64,000 nt of DNA from an uncultured Prevotella sp. GTDB taxonomy: Bacteria > Bacteroidota > Bacteroidia > Bacteroidales > Bacteroidaceae. The stretch lies in NCBI GenBank assembly GCA_944320195.1, contig CALUGP010000012.1, positions 1-64,000 of the forward strand. The letters are read 5' to 3'. How positions within the stretch are numbered: position 1 is the first letter of the stretch; each line of letters begins with the position of its first letter. Below are positions 7,856 to 15,500 of this stretch, piece by piece. The translations under genes and the position numbers were made by a program. The notes below the pieces were generated by a model. It did no database searches and was not told the DNA's origin. It worked only from the letters and a program-made list of their open reading frames with translations.

Positions 7856-9262
7856 TCAGAAGTCGGCCAGGTTGATGGTCTGGTCTTCGTAATCATATTC
7901 GTTTTCAGCTTCACTTGCACCTGCTTTTACAAGAGTTCTTACCGAGGCTTTTATGTGTGTTTTGGACGAGTCAAAGGACATCATCCTTGCGAATTTGATA
8001 TAATACCAAGTCTCATTGGCCATGTCGAAGTAATAGGCGTTGTATCCTGCACCTGCACCGGTCGCTCCGCTGTCGGAAATGAAGAATATCTTATTGTTCA
8101 ATACGGCATAATCTTCAATGCCGTATATGAAACATTCTTCCGCAAGGATTTCCCCGATATTTATCGAGAAGATCTCGGAAGAGCCTGACGGCTTCTTATA
8201 TAATATGGAATTTTCTTTGTCCAAAAAGTATATTGCATCGGCGGAAGCCGACTCGGCTACAAATTCACTGTTTTCAGGACTGGCTGTGCTTGTGCCTGTA
8301 GGGGCTCCGTCTTCGTCGCTTGCAGACCCGTATTCCTGCCCATATTCTTCGCCGTCTTGGCTTCCGTATTTCTGGTAAGCGTTTATTCCGTAGATAAGGA
8401 CACCTGCAATGAAAAGTCCGAAGACATACATCAGTTCGTCCTTTATGCCTGAATGCATGCAGAGAAGGTCTCCCAGCTTGAAGTAGAGCAGGATGTACAG
8501 ACCTGTGTTAAGACAGCTTGCGATTATCGGCATAAGGCCGAACGGATTGTCAGACAGGGCATAAATCAGTACGGATATAAAGTCGAAGCCGCCTATTATG
8601 ACGAAAAGCAGGCCTACAAGCCATATATTTCCGGTGTAATTGAGCATCAACTTTGAACCCAGGACTATCTGCAACACGGAAGCTGCGACGACAACTGAAA
8701 AGATGAATACGTACAAGCCGGTAGCAGCTCCTTCAGAAATTGACGGGTCTCCGCTTGCCGCAACATCCATGACAAACGACAATACCCATAAAAAAGCCGA
8801 CAAACCTATGAGGCAACCGGTCAGCGATGTGAACGGATGCGGTAGCCGTTTCATGCCTTTCAGGAAGAGTATGAGAAGCCCGAGCATGGCTATGATGTTG
8901 ACAACAGAGCACAATGTTTCAGGCACTTTCGCCATAGCCTTGAATATGCCGTCTATCGTTTTCCACTTGCCAAGGCCGAAGGCGTGGGTGTCGTCTATGA
9001 TTGTCGTCATCCAATCTTCATGCACAAGCAGCAGGCATTCGCTGACTACGGCCAGCAGCAACAATACGGTTGTCAGCATGGCAGAGCCCGGCTGCAATGC
9101 CTGTTCAGAGTCGTCGGCTTCTTCAGCTGGTGTCTCAGGCTCAAGTCCGGTCGCCTGTGTTGCGGCCACGGGCTGTTCAAGCCACTCTCCGCAGTGCCTG
9201 CACTTCTTGGCCTTGGCCATTATCTCTTCCCCACAATATGGGCAACGCTTGGTTTCTTTCAT
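7856..9262 (-). CDS. Zinc-ribbon polytopic membrane protein
   Basis: The 468-residue protein has the shared N-terminal zinc ribbon (C7, C10, C21, C24), an acidic linker, about seven hydrophobic segments between residues 60 and 310, and a C-terminal soluble region of about 150 residues that starts with a Gly/Glu/Ser-rich linker. The C-terminal part has short repeated beta-strand-like segments (AIYFLDKENSILYKK) typical of extracytoplasmic domains. It is the first of the three zinc-ribbon genes on this strand, separated from the next by repeat copy C. I do not recognise a family beyond the ribbon. Confidence 0.8.
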   Translation of the reverse strand: MKETKRCPYCGEEIMAKAKKCRHCGEWLEQPVAATQATGLEPETPAEEADDSEQALQPGSAMLTTVLLLLAVVSECLLLVHEDWMTTIIDDTHAFGLGKWKTIDGIFKAMAKVPETLCSVVNIIAMLGLLILFLKGMKRLPHPFTSLTGCLIGLSAFLWVLSFVMDVAASGDPSISEGAATGLYVFIFSVVVAASVLQIVLGSKLMLNYTGNIWLVGLLFVIIGGFDFISVLIYALSDNPFGLMPIIASCLNTGLYILLYFKLGDLLCMHSGIKDELMYVFGLFIAGVLIYGINAYQKYGSQDGEEYGQEYGSASDEDGAPTGTSTASPENSEFVAESASADAIYFLDKENSILYKKPSGSSEIFSINIGEILAEECFIYGIEDYAVLNNKIFFISDSGATGAGAGYNAYYFDMANETWYYIKFARMMSFDSSKTHIKASVRTLVKAGASEAENEYDYEDQTINLADF

Positions 9263-9311
9263 GTCAAATATTACCTTATTATATTATTATGGCATAATCA
9301 TTATGCGCTTT

Positions 9312-9348
9312 GCGGACGATGGCTGGCTGCAAGCTCGCCATCGTCCGC
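9312..9348. terminator. Hairpin downstream of the small lipoprotein gene
   Basis: GCGGACGATGGC (9312-9323) and its exact complement (9337-9348) make a perfect 12-bp stem with a 13-nt loop, just after the lipoprotein stop. There is no U-run on the minus strand, so it may be a processing or 3'-end stability element and not a classical terminator. Confidence 0.55.
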
Positions 9349-9359
9349 TGTCTTAACGG

Positions 9360-9794
9360 TCAGTCGTTCGTCTTCTTATAAGTGACCTGCATGCCTCCGC
9401 CTTCAAGTACCATCTCGCTGTCAGTAACGCTGTTGATCTTGAATGCCTGGTTTGCTGCTCCCGATTCTTTCATTGCGTTGACCACTTCGTCCATCATGGC
9501 CTTGGCCTCTTCCGGCACGTCTTCTCCGTATTTGACGGATATGTTGTCAACATCGGTCTTCATGTAGATGCTGTCGCCCTTGACGTTCCACGTGCCTGTG
9601 GCTGTCATCTGGCAGCCCTCGCTGTCGGCGTTTTGCAGGAACTGGCCGTCAGCCTTGAACTCGTAGGTTACTCCGGGTGTCAATTCGGCTGTGTATTTAC
9701 CGGCGATCTTGTCTTTCATCCCGTTGCTGCTGCAACCTGCAAGCGCAAGTCCGAGCACTGCGGCCATGGCCACTGAAACAATAGTCTTTTCCAT
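9360..9794 (-). CDS. Small lipoprotein, lipocalin-like fold suspected
   Basis: The 144-residue protein has a signal peptide with lipobox LALAGC (Cys20-21 region), followed by a beta-rich domain with KIAGKYTAEL, YEFKADGQF and GTWNVKGDSIYM, the style of Bacteroidetes lipocalin-like or DUF5004-type lipoproteins. It probably sits on the periplasmic face of a membrane. It lies 100 nt downstream of the TonB-C gene with no promoter match between them, so read-through is likely. Function unknown. Confidence 0.75.
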   Translation of the reverse strand: MEKTIVSVAMAAVLGLALAGCSSNGMKDKIAGKYTAELTPGVTYEFKADGQFLQNADSEGCQMTATGTWNVKGDSIYMKTDVDNISVKYGEDVPEEAKAMMDEVVNAMKESGAANQAFKINSVTDSEMVLEGGGMQVTYKKTND

Positions 9795-9894
9795 GATTCA
9801 CGGTTTTTGTTGATTAGTAATTGTTCATACCTTAATATATTGTTAGGCGTGTTTCCATGTCCTGTCTTTCTTTTAGAATTGTTTTGCCTTGTCT

Positions 9895-10671
9895 TTACAG
9901 TCTGAATGTAAGAGGCATGGTGTACCTTACGTTGACCGCCTCGCCGCCTTGCTTGCCCGGAATCCACTTTGGCATGCTGCTTATTACGCGTATCGCCTCT
10001 TTGTCCAATGACGGGTCAACGCTGCGTGCGACCTTGATGTCGGTGATTTCGCCTGTCGAGCGGACAATGAACTGCATCATTACGCGTCCCTCTATGCCGT
10101 TCTCTTCGGCTATCTTAGGATACTTCATGTTGGCGCCAAGCCATTGCGTTAGTGCGTTTTGACCGCCTGGGAACTGGGGCTGCTGCTCAACAATGTCGAA
10201 TACTTTTTGATCTTTTTCTTTCTTTATGCGTTCCATCTCGGCTATTTCTTCGGCTGTAGGCAGTGTGAACGTCACCGGCTCGTCCCATCTTACGCTCACC
10301 GCATTGCCGTCTTGCATGCCCGGTGTCCATCTCGGCATGGAGCTTACAAGGCGCAAGGCTTCCTTGTCCAACGCAGGGTCGATGCTGCGCAATATCTCGG
10401 CATCGGCCACTTCGCCAGTATTGAGAATTACAAACCTTACGACAACCTGCCCTTGTGCGCCCCTTTCAATTGCCTCTTCGGGGTACACGATGTGCTGCTC
10501 TTTCCACCGTTCAAGGGCTTCATATCCGCCGGGGAACCGCGGCGGCTGCTCCACTTTGTCATAAACTTGTCCATCGCTCACCACCGTAGCCTGTGTGGTT
10601 GCGCCTCCATTCTGCGAGAAAGCCATTGCCGGCAGGGTGCAAAATGCCAATAAGATTAGTGTTTTTTTCAT
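9895..10671 (-). CDS. Periplasmic protein with two TonB C-terminal domains
   Basis: The 258-residue protein has a cleavable signal peptide (to about residue 19) and two TonB-C domains (about 45-140 and 160-257). Each has the pattern PxFPGGxxAL, YPxxAxExGxxGxV, GEIxDxxxxRSxDPxLDKEA and MPxWxPGxxxG. There is no N-terminal membrane anchor or Pro-rich spacer, so it is not a canonical TonB; such proteins are common in Bacteroidetes and of uncertain role. The two domains clearly arose by internal duplication. Confidence 0.88.
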   Translation of the reverse strand: MKKTLILLAFCTLPAMAFSQNGGATTQATVVSDGQVYDKVEQPPRFPGGYEALERWKEQHIVYPEEAIERGAQGQVVVRFVILNTGEVADAEILRSIDPALDKEALRLVSSMPRWTPGMQDGNAVSVRWDEPVTFTLPTAEEIAEMERIKKEKDQKVFDIVEQQPQFPGGQNALTQWLGANMKYPKIAEENGIEGRVMMQFIVRSTGEITDIKVARSVDPSLDKEAIRVISSMPKWIPGKQGGEAVNVRYTMPLTFRL

Positions 10672-10689
10672 GTTTTAAATATTTAGACG

Positions 10690-10960
10690 TTTGTTTTTGC
10701 CTGTGTTTTTCAGGGCGCAAGGAGAGGAAAAGAGGCGGTGTGGGCTTCCGCTCACATTTCCCGAAAGTAAGGTTCTGGCAAAACCCGATGATGAAGAAAA
10801 CATGAAAGAGGAATCCACACCGCTACACGATGTGAACTCGCTCAGACTCCGTTCCGTCATCATCAGGGTTGAACTGCCAGATTCTACTTCCTGAACGTCA
10901 CTGTCTGTGCGTGTACACAAAAACCTTGTCTCGCCTGTATCCGCATAAGGACGGCTTGAC
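10690..10960 (-). ncRNA. Candidate structured RNA or long 5' leader
   Basis: Downstream of a good minus-strand promoter lies about 270 nt without a convincing gene. It can fold into an extended hairpin: GCGGTGTGG near 10825 pairs with CCACACCGC near 10738, and inside it TCATGTTTTC pairs with GGGAAATGTGA and GGTT with AACC. It could be the leader of the TonB-C gene or an independent RNA such as 6S RNA. I see no RNase P or tmRNA signature. A 121-codon frame (10675-11040) crosses it but has poor coding character and starts upstream of the nearer promoter. Confidence 0.4.
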
Positions 10961-10965
10961 TTTGG

Positions 10966-10996
10966 CAAAGTTACTGAATTTTTTATAATGTCCCAA
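10966..10996 (-). promoter_or_regulatory. Promoter upstream of the structured region / TonB-C gene
   Basis: On the minus strand TTG (10994-10996), 20 nt and TAACTTTG (10966-10973) fit the Bacteroidetes consensus. The expected start near 10960 is about 290 nt before the TonB-C start codon. Confidence 0.65.
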
Positions 10997-11059
10997 CGTT
11001 TGCCGGTGAATTTTGTGCATCCCTCTTTCATTTCAATCATATGCAGCTTGATTTTTCTG

Positions 11060-11067
11060 CAAAGTTA
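11060..11067 (-). promoter_or_regulatory. Second -7 box upstream
   Basis: TAACTTTGCAG on the minus strand is a good -7 element, but no TTTG is found at 19-21 nt. It may be an additional promoter for the same transcript. Confidence 0.35.
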
Positions 11068-11130
11068 TCGTTTTGTTGGCAAAATAGCCGGCAAAGATTG
11101 GTCCAAGTTGGTCCAATCAGATGAAAAGCA

Positions 11131-11191
11131 AAAAGCGAAAAGGGAAAAATCCGCACCAATGTGACATTTGGATTTTTCCCTTTTCGCTTTT
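11131..11191. terminator. Perfect 22-bp hairpin after tRNA-Thr
   Basis: The arms 11131-11152 and 11170-11191 are exact complements with a 17-nt loop, lie just past the tRNA-Thr 3' end and are followed on the minus strand by a T-rich run. It likely ends the SRP RNA/tRNA-Thr transcript. Confidence 0.7.
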
Positions 11192-11213
11192 AACTAATTC
11201 CTAATTACGGTTG

Positions 11214-11287
11214 AGCCTCTTGTCGGATTCGAACCAACGACCCCGAGATTACAAATCACGTGCTCTGGCCAGCTGAGCTAAAGAGGC
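11214..11287 (-). tRNA. tRNA-Thr(UGU)
   Basis: On the minus strand the segment starts GCCTCTTTAGCTCAG, has anticodon loop TTTGTAA (UGU), the T-loop motif GGTTCGAATCC and a complementary GCCTCTT/AAGAGGC acceptor stem. CCA is not encoded. It follows the SRP RNA gene by a few bases and is probably processed from a common precursor. Confidence 0.93.
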
Positions 11288-11292
11288 GGGGT

Positions 11293-11388
11293 GGGCAAGC
11301 TACTTGCATCGCGCCGCTACAACCAACTACCTTTGCTGTGTTCCCACCCTGGAGGATTCGAAGGGAGCTGGCCGTGCAAGACTTGCCC
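11293..11388 (-). ncRNA. ffs: Small signal recognition particle RNA (4.5S type)
   Basis: The minus-strand RNA begins GGGCAAGTCTTGCA and ends with the complementary TGCAAGTAGCTTGCCC. Its apex contains AGGGTGGGAACACAGCAAAGG, the domain IV hairpin with a GGAA tetraloop and the asymmetric AGCA bulge that bind Ffh. Length is about 96 nt, normal for the bacterial small form. A strong -7 box lies just upstream, and tRNA-Thr follows at once. Confidence 0.9.
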
Positions 11389-11401
11389 GTCTTTGCGGCT
11401 G

Positions 11402-11409
11402 CAAAGGTA
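11402..11409 (-). promoter_or_regulatory. Promoter -7 box of SRP RNA / tRNA-Thr
   Basis: TACCTTTG on the minus strand is the same box used at the tRNA genes of this window. The predicted start (about 11397) is a few nt upstream of the SRP RNA 5' stem. Confidence 0.65.
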
Positions 11410-12200
11410 ATAAAAAGTATGCACATGGGTGGTCAAGCCGGTTGTTTTTACATATTATTTAACTTATTTTTAATGTAAGACGTTTGTGCGCAAGTAAAAA
11501 AACATGACAAGTGTTTTTTGCGTAACAGGTTTGCCGCAATGTGTTTTATATGCGTTTTAAAGTGGAAATACTGTCGAAGGGTGCTTGTTTTGCAATGTGC
11601 GCTTTGCAATTTACGGGCAAAACATGTGTGTTTAAGCCCTTAAACCTGGTATAAAATGCGGCCTATGGCAATGTAAAAGAGCCTCTTTCATGCTGGCAAA
11701 GGCCGTCTTTCATGTGGCCGTGCGTTTCTGCTAGTCTCGTGTTTTGCCGTAATCCTCTGTCATCCAGGTGGTTGCGTGTTATGCCTGAAAATGCCGGTTT
11801 TCAAGCCAAAAGTGTGTTTCGTGCTCGCCGTTGGCATTCTGAAGGCGTTAAGTTTACATATTGTTTACCCATCAAGTTTCTAGTTGTTTTTATTTGTTAA
11901 CACATGCCTCGTGCCTGTAAGTTCGTCGGTTGGTGGCAGTGCCCATGCGTTGTATTTAATGTTTTTTTGTGTTTCTGCCTCTTGCTCAGTGTCTAATTGT
12001 TGTCCGGCTTATGTCTCCATGTGCAGATATTATTACATCGTGCATGTTGTTTTGTTGCACATGCTGCATTCCCAGAATGGATATTGATTGTTTTATGCGA
12101 CATTATTTAATGCCAATCTATTAAGATTTGTCTTGGATACGGCAAAAAATATCGTGATTTCTGATATGCGAGACATTTTTAGATATTGATGAAACAAATT
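11410..12200. other. Long non-coding region upstream of the xylan locus
   Basis: About 790 nt between the SRP RNA promoter and the susC promoter carry no frame with coding character on either strand. The stretch is T-rich on the plus strand and holds a degenerate repeat copy (11640-11715). Since no regulator gene is adjacent, it may contain binding sites for a distant regulator; I cannot identify them. Confidence 0.6.
11640..11715. repeat. Degenerate composite repeat, copy K
   Basis: AAATGCGGCCTATGGC, AAAGAGCCTCTTTCATG and AAAGGCCGTCTTTCATG are worn relatives of the GCCGTCTTTTGC core in alternating orientation. No clear 20-nt module is attached. Confidence 0.6.
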
Positions 12201-12205
12201 GAAAC

Positions 12206-12234
12206 TTGACATAAAACAGAAAGCAATAACTTTG
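12206..12234 (+). promoter_or_regulatory. Promoter of the xylan-locus susC
   Basis: TTG (12206-12208), an 18-nt spacer and TAACTTTG (12227-12234) precede the susC start codon by about 48 nt, leaving an A-rich leader typical of Bacteroidetes mRNAs. Confidence 0.75.
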
Positions 12235-12281
12235 CAAAAGTAAATTAAAATTTACCTTAACTAACTTAAAACAACCAAAAC

Positions 12282-15200
12282 ATGAAACACTCTATTAAGG
12301 TTTGCAAAGCCCTTGCATTGCTAATGCTCATGAGCGTCTTCCCGTTGGTGGCGATGGCTCAGGGTTCGGCAATTACCGTAAAGGGGCAGGTCACTGACGA
12401 TCAGGGGCCTATCATCGGAGCGACTGTAAGAGAAAAAGGTACCAAATCGGTTGCCGTTACCGACATTGATGGCAATTATACCATCAAGGTAAATCCAGGT
12501 GCCACCCTTACATTCACCTATCTTGGCTATCAGAATAAAGAGGTGAACGTGGGCAACAGGACGCGGATTGATGTCACGATGGAATCTGACGCCCAGGCGT
12601 TGAGCGAGGTCGTAGTGGTAGGTTACGGCCAGATGAAACGTTCTGACGTTACCGGTTCAGTTGTATCGGTCAACTCCGAACAGATTGAGCGGTCCGTGCC
12701 CACCAGTATCGACCAAGTGCTTCAAGGTCGTGCGGCAGGTGTGCAGATACAAGCCAACTCAGGTACACCGGGTGCGAACACGAGTATCCGCATCCGCGGT
12801 ATCAGCTCGCTCAACTCCACAAACCAGCCGATTTTCGTCATTGACGGTGTAGTGGTGGAGCCCCAGAGCACTGACACCAACGACCCCTTGTCAAGCAACA
12901 ACCCCCTGGCCAGCATCAACCCGAGCGACATCGTGTCGATGGACGTGCTCAAGGATGCCTCCGCCACCGCTATATATGGCGCGCGCGCGGCTAACGGTGT
13001 CATCATGATAACCACGCGTAGGGGCAAGGCCGGCGAGGCGACTATTACATACGACGGCTACGTGGGCTGGCAGGATATGGCTAAAAAACTTGACATGATG
13101 AACCTGCGCGAGTATGCCATCCATCACAATGCGCGTGCGGATGAGGACATTGTGGAGGCAAGCGACGCTTTCGTAAATCCGTCTGTCCTCGGCAACGGCA
13201 CCGACTGGCAGGACGCATTGTTCCGCAGTGCGCTCATGACAAGCCACAACCTCTCTGTAACAGGCGGTTCAGACAAGGCTACATATTCAATCAGTGCCGG
13301 CTACTTGAACCAAGACGGTATCGCCATAGGCTCTGGCTTCAAGCGCCTTACGCTGCGCGGCAACACCGACGCGCAGGTGAAGAAGTGGCTCAAGGCAAGC
13401 CTCAGCTTCTCTCTTACTGACTCTAAGCAGCAGGTGGGAGCCGACAACAACATCATCATGAACGCCTTGCAGCAGCAGCCTTCGGTTGCGGTAAGGAACG
13501 CTGACGGCTCTTTCGACGGCCCGGACGATGTCTACATGCCTGTGAACGCCGTGGCTCTTGCCCAAATGCGCGAGAACTACAACAAGAAGATGAACTTCCG
13601 TATAAACGGCAGCCTTGAGGCTACGTTGTATAAAGGCTTGACGTTCAAGACCGAGCTTTCGGCTGATTATAACCTCAACAAGTTCTATTACTATGAGCCA
13701 GACTATACCTTCGGCAAGCTGGAAAACAACACCCGCACGGGCCGTTGGACAAAGACCGACACGAAGTATTGGTCATGGCGCAACATCTTGACGTACCAAA
13801 ACACATTCGCAGAGAAGCACGCTGTCAATGTAATGGTGGGTCAGGAAATGAGCCAGTCACACTGGGAAAACCAGGTGAGCACGGCAACCGGCTTCCTCAC
13901 CAACAGCACCCACGACCCCTCGGCAGGTGACATTACCGCCTCGACAGGTAACGGTACACAGAATGACAACTCCATCTTCTCTTACTTCGGACGTGCGTTC
14001 TATTCATACGACGACCGCTATCTCTTGACGGCTACGCTCCGTCGCGACGGTAGCTCACGCTTTGCCAAGGGCAACCGCTGGGGTTGGTTCCCGTCAGCTG
14101 CACTTGCTTGGCGCGTGTCAAACGAGAAATTCATGGCAAAGACGAGCAACGTAATCAGCAACCTGAAGCTCCGCCTCGGCTGGGGAGCCACCGGTAACCA
14201 GAACGTTTCCGACTGGGCTTACATGGCTATGCTCTCATCCAAGAGTACACCATGGGGCACGGGCGTGCTCAACGGCAATACTCCCAACCCTGACTTAAAG
14301 TGGGAGACCACGACATCGTGGAACGTTGGTTTCGACCTCAGCCTCTTCCGCAACCGCATCGAGTTTATTTTTGACTGGTACTATAAGAAGACGGACGACC
14401 TGCTCTTGCAACTTCCGTTGCCTGCCTACATTGGTTCTTACGGCAACGGCGCCGCCTCCAATCCTTGGGGCAACGTCGGTTCGATGAGCAACCAAGGTGT
14501 CGAGATGACGTTGAACACCGTAAACATCGACAAGGGTGGCTTCCAGTGGCGTTCAAGCTTCACGTTCTCACTTAACCGGAACAAGGTCATCAACCTTGAC
14601 ACCGAGAGCGCGTCAATTGACAAGACGTTCCAGATTGGCTCAGATGTCCTCACCGTAACACGTACCGTAGAGGGTAAGCCTGTCGGCCAGCTGTATGGAT
14701 ATAAGGTCATCGGACGCTTCGACAAGGCTGAAGACTTTTATTATAAAGACGCCAATGGCGCAGTCAAGCCTGTGGCAATACCTGAGGGCAGTACTATCAG
14801 CGAGAGCGGAACATGGATTGGCGACTATATTTTTGCCGACATCAATGGCGACGGTGTCATCAACAACCAGGACTGCACGTTTATCGGCGACCCACAGCCT
14901 GACTTCACTTACGGTATCGGCAACACATTCTCTTGGAAGGGATTTGACCTCTCCATCTTCTTCAACGGCAGCTACGGAAACGACATTCTCAATCTGACCG
15001 GCCGTGAACTTTCAGATGTCCGAGTGAACAGCAACCTTCTTAAAGAATGCGCGGGATATGCTAAGATTGGTGTCATCGACCCCAACTTGCCTGCTGATGA
15101 CTTCCGTAACCTGTATGTAACCAATCCTAACTCGCGTCTGCCGCGTCTTAGCGCGTCTACTACTAATGCAAACAACCGCGTCAGCGACCGCTACGTAGAG

Positions 15201-15449
15201 GATGGTTCATACATCCGCTTGCAAAACATTTCGTTGAGCTACACGCTCCCGAAGTCTTTAGTAACGAAGCTGAAGTTGCAAAATGTAAAGGTGTACATGA
15301 ACCTGCAAAATGTTTATACGTGGAGCAATTACAGCGGCTATGACCCCGAGGTCGGTGCAATGTACGGCGACGCGCTCATGACAGGTGTCGACTACGGCCG
15401 CTATCCGTCACCGCGTATCTATACGTTTGGTCTCAATATTTCGTTCTAA
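12282..15449 (+). CDS. SusC/RagA-type TonB-dependent outer membrane transporter (xylan locus)
   Basis: The 1055-residue protein has a signal peptide ending AMAQ (residue 27), a carboxypeptidase-regulatory-like domain (ITVKGQVTDDQGPIIGATV, about 30-110), a TonB box region (ALSEVVVVGYG), a plug with VLQGRAAGVQIQ and IRIRGISSLN and DVLKDASATAIYGARAANGV, and a C-terminal 22-strand barrel ending in Phe (GLNISF). It imports xylo-oligosaccharides if the locus assignment is right. It is first in an operon with SusD, the surface glycan-binding protein and the GH10 xylanase. Confidence 0.96.
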   Translation: MKHSIKVCKALALLMLMSVFPLVAMAQGSAITVKGQVTDDQGPIIGATVREKGTKSVAVTDIDGNYTIKVNPGATLTFTYLGYQNKEVNVGNRTRIDVTMESDAQALSEVVVVGYGQMKRSDVTGSVVSVNSEQIERSVPTSIDQVLQGRAAGVQIQANSGTPGANTSIRIRGISSLNSTNQPIFVIDGVVVEPQSTDTNDPLSSNNPLASINPSDIVSMDVLKDASATAIYGARAANGVIMITTRRGKAGEATITYDGYVGWQDMAKKLDMMNLREYAIHHNARADEDIVEASDAFVNPSVLGNGTDWQDALFRSALMTSHNLSVTGGSDKATYSISAGYLNQDGIAIGSGFKRLTLRGNTDAQVKKWLKASLSFSLTDSKQQVGADNNIIMNALQQQPSVAVRNADGSFDGPDDVYMPVNAVALAQMRENYNKKMNFRINGSLEATLYKGLTFKTELSADYNLNKFYYYEPDYTFGKLENNTRTGRWTKTDTKYWSWRNILTYQNTFAEKHAVNVMVGQEMSQSHWENQVSTATGFLTNSTHDPSAGDITASTGNGTQNDNSIFSYFGRAFYSYDDRYLLTATLRRDGSSRFAKGNRWGWFPSAALAWRVSNEKFMAKTSNVISNLKLRLGWGATGNQNVSDWAYMAMLSSKSTPWGTGVLNGNTPNPDLKWETTTSWNVGFDLSLFRNRIEFIFDWYYKKTDDLLLQLPLPAYIGSYGNGAASNPWGNVGSMSNQGVEMTLNTVNIDKGGFQWRSSFTFSLNRNKVINLDTESASIDKTFQIGSDVLTVTRTVEGKPVGQLYGYKVIGRFDKAEDFYYKDANGAVKPVAIPEGSTISESGTWIGDYIFADINGDGVINNQDCTFIGDPQPDFTYGIGNTFSWKGFDLSIFFNGSYGNDILNLTGRELSDVRVNSNLLKECAGYAKIGVIDPNLPADDFRNLYVTNPNSRLPRLSASTTNANNRVSDRYVEDGSYIRLQNISLSYTLPKSLVTKLKLQNVKVYMNLQNVYTWSNYSGYDPEVGAMYGDALMTGVDYGRYPSPRIYTFGLNISF

Positions 15450-15500
15450 TGCAGCGTTATATAAGGAATAACAAGATAACATTTCATATTTCAGAAAACA

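Noticed and set aside
10690-10960. tmRNA or RNase P RNA
   Set aside because: No tag-peptide frame ending in ALAA, no tRNA-like ends, and no conserved RNase P core sequence could be found.
10675-11040. 121-codon minus-strand frame before the TonB-C gene
   Set aside because: Ser/Thr-rich random-looking composition, start upstream of the nearer promoter, and a better account as structured RNA. Not excluded completely.
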